A DNA stretch of 22,379 bases from Bacteroidales bacterium (GTDB lineage: Bacteria; Bacteroidota; Bacteroidia; Bacteroidales; JAGOPY01): assembly GCA_023229505.1 (NCBI GenBank), contig JALNZD010000059.1, positions 1-22,379 on the forward strand, given 5' to 3'. Positions 1 to 6,939 of this stretch are shown here, one piece after another (position 1 is the first letter of the stretch; the number at the start of each line of letters is the position of its first letter). Under the pieces are notes generated by a model. That model made no database searches. It was not told where the DNA came from and saw only the letters and a program-made list of their open reading frames with translations. The translations under genes were made by a program, and so were the position numbers.

Positions 1-123
1 CGATTATTTTTCTTTACAAATCAATTTTCAACCAAATTTGAATTTGCAATCTTCCAAAGTCATATTTTTATCGATAATCAGTATTTTTTCATTTTTAATA
101 AATGTCCCTTTTTAGAGGGGGCT

Positions 124-144
124 CAACTTTGAACTTTGAATTTA
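124..144. repeat. Heptamer array A (three units)
   Basis: Three in-register 7-base units, CAACTTT, GAACTTT and GAATTTA, run directly into the NadR-like gene and supply its TTG start codon at 136-138 (the reading ACTTTGAAT). The array is short, so on its own it would not be convincing; it fits the pattern of the longer arrays in the window. Confidence 0.5.
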
Positions 145-651
145 AAGAGAGTCGCCATCACCGGGCCGGAATCGACTGGCAAATCAGAGCTGACAAAGCA
201 ATTGGCCGGTTATTATCAGACGCTCTGGGTTCCTGAAGTTGCCAGGGAATACCTTGTCAATCTCGGCAGAGCTTATGTGTTTGAAGATATTTTAGCGATA
301 GCAAAAGAACAGTTAGAACTGGAAAATACAATAGCTGAAAAAGCTGAAAAAATCTTGTTTTGCGATACTGACTTCCTGGTCACGAAGATTTGGAGCAGCT
401 ATAAATACGGCAAATGTGATCAATGGATCGAAGAAAAGGTAAAAAGTCATATCTATGATTTATATTTGCTTTGCGACATCGATTTACCGTGGGTGGAAGA
501 CCCGTTACGGGAGCATCCGGGAAAGCGGGAAGAATTATTCGGCTTGTACCTGAATGCATTGCAGCAACTAAATGTTGATTTTGCCATTATTTCAGGCAAG
601 AGCGAACTGAGGTTAAAAAATGCAATTTTAGCGGTGGAAAAGACGTTTTGA
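136..651 (+). CDS. NadR-like ATP-binding protein (ribosylnicotinamide kinase-type P-loop domain)
   Basis: A small cytoplasmic P-loop protein of 171 residues resembling the C-terminal kinase domain of NadR (AAA_28 family), which phosphorylates nicotinamide riboside to NMN in NAD salvage. The Walker A motif GPESTGKS is at residues 10-17, and a VPEVAREYL segment typical of the NadR kinase domain follows near residue 32. The CDTDFLVTKIW stretch near residue 75 fits the aspartate-bearing strand of the family. The NadR adenylyltransferase domain is absent, as in stand-alone family members. The start is TTG at 136: homologues begin just before the LKRVAITG strand and there is no ATG nearby. This TTG lies inside a heptamer array (124-144). 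The stop overlaps the start of the glycosyltransferase by four bases, so the two are probably co-transcribed. The substrate is inferred from family only. Confidence 0.8.
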   Translation: MNLKRVAITGPESTGKSELTKQLAGYYQTLWVPEVAREYLVNLGRAYVFEDILAIAKEQLELENTIAEKAEKILFCDTDFLVTKIWSSYKYGKCDQWIEEKVKSHIYDLYLLCDIDLPWVEDPLREHPGKREELFGLYLNALQQLNVDFAIISGKSELRLKNAILAVEKTF

Positions 652-1865
652 AATTTGAAATTGGAAATTTGGAACCTGGAACTTTAAACCAAAACCTGAA
701 AGTCCTCTATTTGCCGCGTTGGTATCCGAACCGGTATGATCCGATGCAGGGACTGTTCATTGAAAGGCATGCAAGGTCTGTCTCAGGTCATGTGGACGTT
801 GCGGTGCTTTATGTTCACCAGGATGACAGGCTTGTGAAGGAAAGAATGGAATTTGAGCGGTTACGGGATGATGAGCTGTTGCAGTTGAAAATCTATTATA
901 AACCTTACCGGTTTTCAGTTCCAGTTATTAAGCCATTGATAAATTTTTGCAGATATCTAAGGTATCATTACCGGGGATTAAAGATGATAAAGAAAGAGTT
1001 TGGCCGGCCTGATCTCATCCATGTCAATGTTTTAACCCGTCTGGGAATGGTGGCTTTATTTTACAAATGGATGAGCGGAACGCCCTATGTCATCACCGAG
1101 CACTGGACCCGCTACCTCCCGCAAATGGATAATTACAAAGGCGCATTTCGAAGAGTGATAACCAGGCTGGCAGTGAGAAAAGCTTCAGCCGTCATGCCGG
1201 TTACGGAAAACCTGAGGAAAGCGATGGAAAGCCATGGATTGAGAAACAGAAATTACCTGGTCATTCCCAATGTTGTTGATATGGAAATATTTGATATAAG
1301 GGAAGGTATTTCCGGGAGGGCGAAAAAGAGTTTCATCCATGTTTCCTGCTTTGAAGACAAGCAAAAGAATATTTCAGGTATACTCCGGGTTTTAAAACGA
1401 CTTTCAGAGCAGCGGACAGATTGGGTCTGCCACATGGTAGGGGAAGGAATTCATCTGAATGATCTTGTTAACTTTGCCAAAGTGTTGAATATTGAGGGCA
1501 AGTTTGTAATATTTCATGGGTTAAAGGAAAATGAAGAATTGGCTAAACTGATGGCAGAGGCTGATTTCCAGGTTATGTTCAGCCGGTTTGAGAATCTGCC
1601 CGTAGTCATACTTGAAAGCTTTGCCTGCGGTGTCCCGGTATTGTCGACAGATGTCGGGGGCATCAGCGAACACATCAATAATGAGCTGGGTTTGCTTATC
1701 TACAGTGAAGACGAAGATAAATTACTCGAAAAGATTAGTCTTATGCTCGATAATCATGAGAAATACGATAAAATAAAGATCAGGGAATACGCTAAGAGTC
1801 ATTTTAGTAAGGAAGTGATCGGAGCACGGCTATTTGACGTATATCTTTCAATAATTAAAAATTAA
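648..1865 (+). CDS. Glycosyltransferase family 4 (GT-B fold)
   Basis: A retaining GT4-type glycosyltransferase that probably adds a sugar from a nucleotide-sugar donor to a lipid-linked surface glycan at the inner face of the membrane. The N-terminal Rossmann half opens with LKVLYLPRWYP at about residue 17 and includes a TEHWTRY segment. The C-terminal donor half contains VGEG, HGL and the family E-x7-E motif (E315 and E323 in FENLPVVILE), then SFACGVPVLSTDVGG. The predicted TTG start overlaps the upstream stop (TTGA). Residues 1 to about 15 are translated from a heptamer array (649-690) and look unlike a normal family N-terminus, so the true start could be slightly downstream. A flippase follows, which supports a role in exopolysaccharide, capsule or O-antigen assembly. 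Donor and acceptor cannot be told from sequence. Confidence 0.88.
   Translation: MKFEIGNLEPGTLNQNLKVLYLPRWYPNRYDPMQGLFIERHARSVSGHVDVAVLYVHQDDRLVKERMEFERLRDDELLQLKIYYKPYRFSVPVIKPLINFCRYLRYHYRGLKMIKKEFGRPDLIHVNVLTRLGMVALFYKWMSGTPYVITEHWTRYLPQMDNYKGAFRRVITRLAVRKASAVMPVTENLRKAMESHGLRNRNYLVIPNVVDMEIFDIREGISGRAKKSFIHVSCFEDKQKNISGILRVLKRLSEQRTDWVCHMVGEGIHLNDLVNFAKVLNIEGKFVIFHGLKENEELAKLMAEADFQVMFSRFENLPVVILESFACGVPVLSTDVGGISEHINNELGLLIYSEDEDKLLEKISLMLDNHEKYDKIKIREYAKSHFSKEVIGARLFDVYLSIIKN
649..690. repeat. Heptamer array B (six units)
   Basis: Six in-register 7-base units beginning exactly with the TGA stop of the NadR-like gene: two TGAAATT units at first, then drifting to TGGAACC and TGGAACT, and finally TTAAACC. 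The array lies within the predicted first 15 codons of the glycosyltransferase, whose TTG start at 648 overlaps the array by two bases. Confidence 0.75.
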
Positions 1866-1902
1866 AAATTAACGAATAACCACTAACCACTAACTAATAA
1901 CC
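1854..1902. repeat. Heptamer array C (seven units)
   Basis: Seven perfectly in-register 7-base units fill the entire gap between glycosyltransferase and flippase. The first two are ATTAAAA, the middle ones centre on ACTAACC, and the last is AATAACC. The TAA stop at 1863-1865 is part of the second unit. The flippase TTG begins three bases after the last unit. Confidence 0.8.
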
Positions 1903-1905
1903 GTC

Positions 1906-3192
1906 TTGTTCGGCAAGATCCTCAATACCTTCGGTGCCAGGGCGCTTTCAGCGGTGATCAACCTGCTGATCGCCATCATTTTATCGCAGTACCTTGGTCC
2001 GGCCGGAAAAGGAGTCCAGAGCCTGATCATCACTACAATTACCTTTGTGCTGGTCTTTGCAAACCTGGTGGGAGGAGGTACGCTGGTTTACCTCGTTCCC
2101 AGGCATGCACCTGCTTTGTTGATCCTTCCCTCCTATCTATGGACTATACTGATCGGCTTGGTTTCTTATTTCGTTTTGCGCTTTTTTCCGGTTGTCGACG
2201 AATCGTTCATCTTGCATATCTGTGTCCTGTCGGTTTTAAATTCGTTCGTGTCAATCCATACATCGATCCTAATAGGAAGAGAGAAGATCGGCACATCGAA
2301 CCTGATCAGTTTATTTCAACCTTGCATCCTCATCCTCAGCTTGCTGATCTTTTTCACGCTCAAGGATGAGCCGGGGATCTTGGATTACATCTATTCTCTT
2401 TACTTTTCATTTGGCCTTTCGGTGCTGGTCAGTTTTGCATACTACAAAAAATATTGTGGAAGGATTAGTTTATACAGGCTCAAGGATTACCGGCAAATAG
2501 CTGTTGAGATGGTCCGCTATGGCATTCTGAACCAGGTTGCCCATATCACCCAAATGCTCAGTTTCAGGTTGAGCTATTATGTCCTGGATCATTATCATGG
2601 TGAGGCGGCTGTCGGTGTCTACTCCAACGGCATTTCGCTGGCTGAATCGATCTGGCTTATCGCTAAAAGTATTTCGATGGTCCAGTATTCAAGGATTGCC
2701 AATATTGATAACAGAGTTGAGGCTGCGAGACTCACGGTAAGGCTGATCAAATTCAGCATTGCTGCCAGCCTGATAATTCTCATCCCCCTGATGTTGCTGC
2801 CTTCTTCATTCTATGTATTTATTTTCGGGGAAGGATTTTCGGGTACACGTATGGTGATCTGGACTTTGGCTGTCGGTGTGCTGGTTTATAATTTTTCCAT
2901 CCTGGCCGGCCATTATTTTTCCGGGACCGGCCGCTACCAGGTCAATGCCATGGCATCTTCGCTGGGGCTTGTTGCATCGGTTATTCTTTATTTCACCCTT
3001 ATCCCGAAATTCAGCCTGTCCGGAGCAGGTTGGGCAACCTCATTATCTTACCTGATAACGACTATTATTCTGATGACCCTGTTCAACAGGGAAAATAAAT
3101 ACTGGTATAAAGATCTTATTCCTTCGCGGGGAGATGTCGCCCAAATTAAATCTGAACTTATTAATATCATGCAAAAAAAGAAGCGATCATAA
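1906..3192 (+). CDS. Polysaccharide flippase (Wzx/MOP superfamily)
   Basis: An integral membrane protein of 428 residues with about 12 hydrophobic segments, matching polysaccharide biosynthesis/Wzx-like flippases of the MOP superfamily, which move lipid-linked glycan units across the inner membrane. The opening segment TFGARALSAVINLLIAIILSQYLGPAGKG is the typical first helix and loop. Paired hydrophobic helices follow to about residue 400, then a short charged tail. The start is TTG at 1906, three bases after a seven-unit heptamer array that fills the gap from the glycosyltransferase. The 3' end overlaps the convergent M15-type peptidase gene by six bases. Together with the upstream GT4 gene it looks like the end of a glycan locus extending left of the window. 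The glycan is unknown. Confidence 0.87.
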   Translation: MFGKILNTFGARALSAVINLLIAIILSQYLGPAGKGVQSLIITTITFVLVFANLVGGGTLVYLVPRHAPALLILPSYLWTILIGLVSYFVLRFFPVVDESFILHICVLSVLNSFVSIHTSILIGREKIGTSNLISLFQPCILILSLLIFFTLKDEPGILDYIYSLYFSFGLSVLVSFAYYKKYCGRISLYRLKDYRQIAVEMVRYGILNQVAHITQMLSFRLSYYVLDHYHGEAAVGVYSNGISLAESIWLIAKSISMVQYSRIANIDNRVEAARLTVRLIKFSIAASLIILIPLMLLPSSFYVFIFGEGFSGTRMVIWTLAVGVLVYNFSILAGHYFSGTGRYQVNAMASSLGLVASVILYFTLIPKFSLSGAGWATSLSYLITTIILMTLFNRENKYWYKDLIPSRGDVAQIKSELINIMQKKKRS

Positions 3193-3975
3193 TTTCGCTG
3201 CCTGCACGTGCATCCAGTCGAAGTTCCTTTCCCTTCCAAGGCTTACCCATCCTTCATCTTCCCAAAATTGCCACCATTTATTATATACAGGTTGGGCGAA
3301 AGAGGCTTTATCGCGTCCCCAGTCAAGTTTATTCCTGCCCGGATCGAAATCCACCGCAATGCCCCAACTATGCATCGACCATTTTGTTCCGCCGCGTATC
3401 GGTCTTTCATTATAACAACCTCCCCATGAATCAAGGCGGAGCTCACGGATTTTATCAGGTCCGTAATAATTAAAGACATTTGTAAGCACTCTTTTCATGC
3501 TATCATGTACTTTCTGGTGGCAGGAGAAAGAGTTGACCGAAGTTTGCAAATCCCAGGAAAGCCGGTGCGTGTATGGAAGCTGAAGTTTAACCAGACTCGA
3601 GCCTTTTGGGCCATAGAAAGCATCAAAACCAGCCGTGTACTGGACAGGCCAATTGTTAGGGTTGACCGGCGAGCGTTCCTCAGGGCGCCAGGGATCAGGC
3701 AATTGACCGTTTTCTTTTAGATAAAGGTATTGGTTAAGGGCATATTCAGTCTGTGAACCCCAATAGCCATCAATATCTCCGGGGCTGATGCCATTTTCCT
3801 GGCAGAGAAGCTGAATAAAACCGTGAATTTTACGGGAGATATTCCAGCTTTTTTCTAATCCGGTGATTTTATTGAGTGCTGATTCAGTGCCGCTGCCGGC
3901 AACACCATCTACCTCACCTGAGTAAAGACCTCTCTTTTTGAGCTCTTCCTGGACAAATTCAATTCTTTTTTTCAT
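3187..3975 (-). CDS. M15-type peptidase with N-terminal peptidoglycan-binding repeats, no signal peptide
   Basis: A 262-residue protein resembling VanY/M15 D-alanyl-D-alanine or L-alanyl-D-glutamate peptidases that cut peptidoglycan peptides. Two peptidoglycan-binding-like repeats lie at about residues 6-40 and 55-85 (GLYSGEVDGVAGSGTESAL; GISPGDIDGYWGSQTEYAL). The zinc-site pattern SMHSWGIAVDFD gives H202 and D209, and DWMHVQ gives H256, the three ligands expected for M15. The N-terminus MKKRIEFVQEELKKRG is amphipathic and charged, with no signal peptide or membrane segment. This is the layout of phage-type endolysins rather than of periplasmic carboxypeptidases. It lies 21 bases downstream of the methyltransferase on the same strand, and its 3' end overlaps the convergent flippase gene. 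No other phage gene is visible, so how it would reach the wall is unclear. Confidence 0.85.
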   Translation of the reverse strand: MKKRIEFVQEELKKRGLYSGEVDGVAGSGTESALNKITGLEKSWNISRKIHGFIQLLCQENGISPGDIDGYWGSQTEYALNQYLYLKENGQLPDPWRPEERSPVNPNNWPVQYTAGFDAFYGPKGSSLVKLQLPYTHRLSWDLQTSVNSFSCHQKVHDSMKRVLTNVFNYYGPDKIRELRLDSWGGCYNERPIRGGTKWSMHSWGIAVDFDPGRNKLDWGRDKASFAQPVYNKWWQFWEDEGWVSLGRERNFDWMHVQAAKL

Positions 3976-3996
3976 AAATAATTAATTTAAAGGTGA

Positions 3997-4857
3997 TTAA
4001 TGATGGTTTTCATGACTTTGGGAAGAGCGGGACTTCATCTCGCGGGATGGAGTTCCTTTGTGAAAGCGAATATCGACCTGAAAAGACCCGGAGGGTTCAA
4101 CAGGGGCATCCAAAGGTTTTCCCCCGGTTTGGCCTGGTAAATAAACAGCACATAAGGTATGTGCGATGTGGAAGATATGCTGGTGAAAGGATAAGGGGCA
4201 TCCATGCAGGATGCCGGCTAAAACCTCATAACGGATAGTTTCAGGGTTACGGGCATAATCGTGCCAGACAACCACGGAATTCTCATGTACCAGATGACTG
4301 AAAACTTTTTGCGTATCGTTTTTAACCATTTCAAAGTGGTGGTCGCTATCGATGAAAATAAGATCAAATTTTTGGTTTAAAGATTGAAAATCAAAGGATA
4401 GGGTGTTACCATCCAGGTGCCTGATATTAGGAATGTTTTTAGAATAGTATTTATGGAGATCGATATAGTGTTGATTTAAACCCTTATTCTTCATTTCATC
4501 CTCAGAAAGATTCAGGGTAAAGCAAATCCCGGCAACTGAAGCAACATTAGCTACACTTTCGCCTCGCCAGGTACCGATCTCGAAATAGCTGCAATGAGGG
4601 ATCCTGCGAGCCAGTTTTTTCAGTAATGCCAGATCGGTTGGCAGGGATCCGCCATCAAGGAAAGCAAACGGGTCAATCGTTTCTGAAAAATCCCCGAATA
4701 ACTCTTCGGCCTTGATGACGGGTAGGCCGTATTGAAATCCATATTTTTTAATGACTTCATTTTTCCAATACTGGTCTTCTTCCAGGACCTTATTCAGCAG
4801 CCAGGGGTTCCGGATGAGGACACTGAGGGCTCGGAAGGCTTTTGAGATTTTGGACAT
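3997..4857 (-). CDS. Class I SAM-dependent methyltransferase
   Basis: A predicted cytoplasmic methyltransferase of 286 residues with a Rossmann fold of the Methyltransf_24 kind. Motif I is FEIGTWRGES at residues 92-101, and the strand-4 region FDLIFIDSDHHFEMVKND is followed by VVVWHDYARNPET, a typical layout for this group. The reading frame is open upstream to 4938, but a consensus promoter (4878-4910) lies within that extension, and a natural start ATG is at 4857 about 20 bases after the -7 box. I therefore chose 4857. The C-terminal tail is hydrophilic and rich in His and Ser. It appears to lead a two-gene unit with the M15-type peptidase. The acceptor is unknown; sugar or small-molecule methylation is plausible given the nearby glycan genes, but this is only inferred from position. 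Confidence 0.78.
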   Translation of the reverse strand: MSKISKAFRALSVLIRNPWLLNKVLEEDQYWKNEVIKKYGFQYGLPVIKAEELFGDFSETIDPFAFLDGGSLPTDLALLKKLARRIPHCSYFEIGTWRGESVANVASVAGICFTLNLSEDEMKNKGLNQHYIDLHKYYSKNIPNIRHLDGNTLSFDFQSLNQKFDLIFIDSDHHFEMVKNDTQKVFSHLVHENSVVVWHDYARNPETIRYEVLAGILHGCPLSFHQHIFHIAHTLCAVYLPGQTGGKPLDAPVEPSGSFQVDIRFHKGTPSREMKSRSSQSHENHH

Positions 4858-4877
4858 GAGCAGAGATTTACTGAAAT

Positions 4878-4910
4878 CAAAGGTACTAAAAAGGGATAAA
4901 ATGGACTCAA
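4878..4910 (-). promoter_or_regulatory. Bacteroidota-type promoter of the methyltransferase gene
   Basis: On the minus strand a -7 box TACCTTTG (4885 to 4878) matches TAnnTTTG, with a TTG at 4910-4908 placed 22 bases upstream. This fits the Bacteroidota primary sigma consensus TTG-N17-23-TAnnTTTG. It sits inside the upstream open extension of the methyltransferase frame and leaves 20 bases to the ATG at 4857, supporting that start. Confidence 0.6.
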
Positions 4911-5002
4911 TCCCAAGGAATGGAGTCCTCTTATGCACTTTTTCAACATTAAATTATTCATAAGTTTCCTGACTTGCCCGAAAAATAAAGGATTCCTGAT
5001 GT

Positions 5003-5010
5003 TACCTTTG
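5003..5010 (+). promoter_or_regulatory. Probable -7 promoter box of parE
   Basis: TACCTTTG matches the TAnnTTTG -7 element. No well-spaced -33 TTTG is present; the nearest TTG (4974-4976) is 26 bases upstream, longer than usual. It lies 14 bases before the TTG start of parE, predicting a very short leader. It is back-to-back with the methyltransferase promoter on the other strand. Confidence 0.4.
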
Positions 5011-5024
5011 CGAAAATTTTATGC

Positions 5025-6902
5025 TTGGTAACGGCAGAAAAATATACTGAAGACAGCATTAAATCGCTTGACTGGCGGGAACATATCCGGCTCAGGCCTG
5101 GTATGTATATCGGAAAGCTCGGTGACGGGGCAGCCCAGGATGATGGCATTTACGTCCTGATGAAAGAAATACTTGACAATTGCATCGATGAACATGTCAT
5201 GGGATATGGAACCCGGATCGATGTTACGATCAGGGAAAAAATCGTTACCATCAGGGACTTCGGCCGTGGGATGCCCCTCGGTAAAGTGATTGACTGTGTA
5301 TCCAAAATCAATACAGGGGCAAAATACGATTCCAAAGTTTTTAAAAAAGCTGTCGGACTGAATGGCGTGGGCTCAAAAGCAGTCAACGCCCTGTCGTCCT
5401 ATTTCAAAGCCCAATCGATAAGGGAAGGGAAAACCAAAATCGTCGAATTCGATAGAGGAGAACTCATACAGGATCATAATATTGTCGACTGCGACCTTCC
5501 TCAAGGCACCGAAATCTCTTTTATCCCCGATGATAAAATTTTCGGGCATTTTTACTATATCACCGAGTATGTAGAGAAACTGCTCTGGAACTATGCTTTT
5601 CTTAACAATGGATTGATACTTACCCTAAACGGGGAAAGATTCCAGGCAAAGAATGGATTGCTCGATCTGCTAAACCTTTATCTCAATGGAAACGGCGGAG
5701 CAAATTACCCAATCATCCATATAAAAGATGATGACTTTGAATGCGCCTTCACCCATAGTTCGAAACAATATGGGGAAGAATATTATTCTTTCGTCAACGG
5801 CCAGTTCACACCCCAGGGCGGTACCCATCTCCAATCTTTCCGTGAAGGCATCGTTAAAACCATCAGAGAATTTTACAATAAGGATTACGATACCAACGAT
5901 ATCCGCGCTTCCATCATGGCTGCCATCAGCCTTAAAGTGCAGGAACCTATCTTTGAATCGCAGACCAAGACCAAGCTGGGTTCCATGCACATGGAACCTA
6001 ACGGGCAGACTATACGTAATTATATGATGGATATTATCAAGAAAAATCTCGATAATTACCTGCATAAAAACCCGGATACCGCTGAAGCACTGCAACTTAA
6101 AATACTTCAATCGGAAAAGGAACGGAAAGATTTAGCTGACATTAAGAAACTTGCCAAAGAAAGCGTAAAAAAGGCGAGCCTTCATAATAAAAAGCTTCGT
6201 GACTGCAAAGTTCATTATAACACCAACCATGAAGACCGGCTGGAAAGCACCATTTTTATCACTGAAGGCGACAGCGCCAGCGGTTCTATTACCAAAGCGC
6301 GCCAGGTCAGCACGCAGGCCGTCTTCAGCCTGAAAGGCAAACCGCTTAATGTATATGGCCTGACGAAAAAGATCGTTTACCAGAATGAAGAGTTCAACCT
6401 TTTGCAATCGGCCCTGAATGTCGATGAAAGCATTGAAAACCTCCGTTACAACCTGGTTGTAATTGCCACTGATGCCGATGTGGATGGTATGCACATCCGC
6501 CTGTTGCTGATGACCTTCTTTCTGCAGTTTTATCCCGATCTTGTTAAAGCCGGACATCTTTACATCCTCACGACGCCCCTATTCAGGGTCAGGAATAAGA
6601 AAGAAACCATCTATTGTTATTCGGGGGAAGAAAAGCAACAGGCACTCAATAAATTAGGGCAAAATGCTGAAATCACGCGTTTCAAAGGGCTCGGGGAAAT
6701 ATCCCCCGGGGAATTCAGCTATTTCATCGGCACTAATATGCGGCTTGAACCCGTCCTTATGGAAAGAGAATCCTCTATTAAAACCCTCCTTGAATTCTAC
6801 ATGGGAAAGAACACCCCGGACCGGCAAAACTTTATCATTGACAACCTGAGACTGGAAGAAGATATAGTGCCCGAGGAAGCAGTAAATATGATACAGTTCT
6901 GA
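5025..6902 (+). CDS. parE: DNA topoisomerase IV subunit B (GyrB/ParE family)
   Basis: The ATPase/Toprim subunit of a type IIA topoisomerase, 625 residues; with subunit A it decatenates chromosomes and relaxes supercoils. The GHKL ATPase part shows the N box EILDN (E48, N52), DFGRGMPLGK, and GLNGVGSKAVNALS near residues 110-123. The Toprim part shows FITEGDSASGS with E414 and the metal aspartates D483/D485/D487 in DADVDGMH, then KGLGE. The length and the opening YTEDSIKSLDWREHIRLRPGMYIGKLGDG point to the short ParE-type form of Bacteroidota rather than GyrB. The start is TTG at 5025; the nearby ATG at 5021 is out of frame and soon stopped. The gene for subunit A, often adjacent in this phylum, does not follow: the next gene is convergent. 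The stop codon lies within a heptamer array. Confidence 0.93.
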   Translation: MVTAEKYTEDSIKSLDWREHIRLRPGMYIGKLGDGAAQDDGIYVLMKEILDNCIDEHVMGYGTRIDVTIREKIVTIRDFGRGMPLGKVIDCVSKINTGAKYDSKVFKKAVGLNGVGSKAVNALSSYFKAQSIREGKTKIVEFDRGELIQDHNIVDCDLPQGTEISFIPDDKIFGHFYYITEYVEKLLWNYAFLNNGLILTLNGERFQAKNGLLDLLNLYLNGNGGANYPIIHIKDDDFECAFTHSSKQYGEEYYSFVNGQFTPQGGTHLQSFREGIVKTIREFYNKDYDTNDIRASIMAAISLKVQEPIFESQTKTKLGSMHMEPNGQTIRNYMMDIIKKNLDNYLHKNPDTAEALQLKILQSEKERKDLADIKKLAKESVKKASLHNKKLRDCKVHYNTNHEDRLESTIFITEGDSASGSITKARQVSTQAVFSLKGKPLNVYGLTKKIVYQNEEFNLLQSALNVDESIENLRYNLVVIATDADVDGMHIRLLLMTFFLQFYPDLVKAGHLYILTTPLFRVRNKKETIYCYSGEEKQQALNKLGQNAEITRFKGLGEISPGEFSYFIGTNMRLEPVLMERESSIKTLLEFYMGKNTPDRQNFIIDNLRLEEDIVPEEAVNMIQF

Positions 6903-6935
6903 GTTCTGAGTTCTGCCAACTGCCAACTGTCAACT
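6894..6935. repeat. Heptamer array D (six units)
   Basis: Six in-register units between parE and nnr: first CAGTTCT, then two GAGTTCT, then two GCCAACT and one GTCAACT. The parE stop TGA spans the first unit boundary. It occupies nearly the whole 37-base convergent gap. No GC-rich hairpin with a T-run is seen, so it does not look like an ordinary terminator. Confidence 0.78.
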
Positions 6936-6939
6936 GACT

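Noticed and set aside
136..3192. Complete capsule or O-antigen cluster
   Set aside because: Only one glycosyltransferase and one flippase are in the window; no polymerase, ligase or sugar-nucleotide genes are seen, so only a fragment can be claimed.
3187..3975. Prophage remnant
   Set aside because: Only one lysin-like gene is present; no holin, integrase, tail or capsid gene or attachment site is visible nearby.
5670..6110. Long minus-strand open frame inside parE (146 codons), with similar shadows at 6132-6557 and 5150-5386
   Set aside because: They lie fully within a strongly conserved coding gene in the opposite direction and show no recognisable motif; typical antisense shadows.
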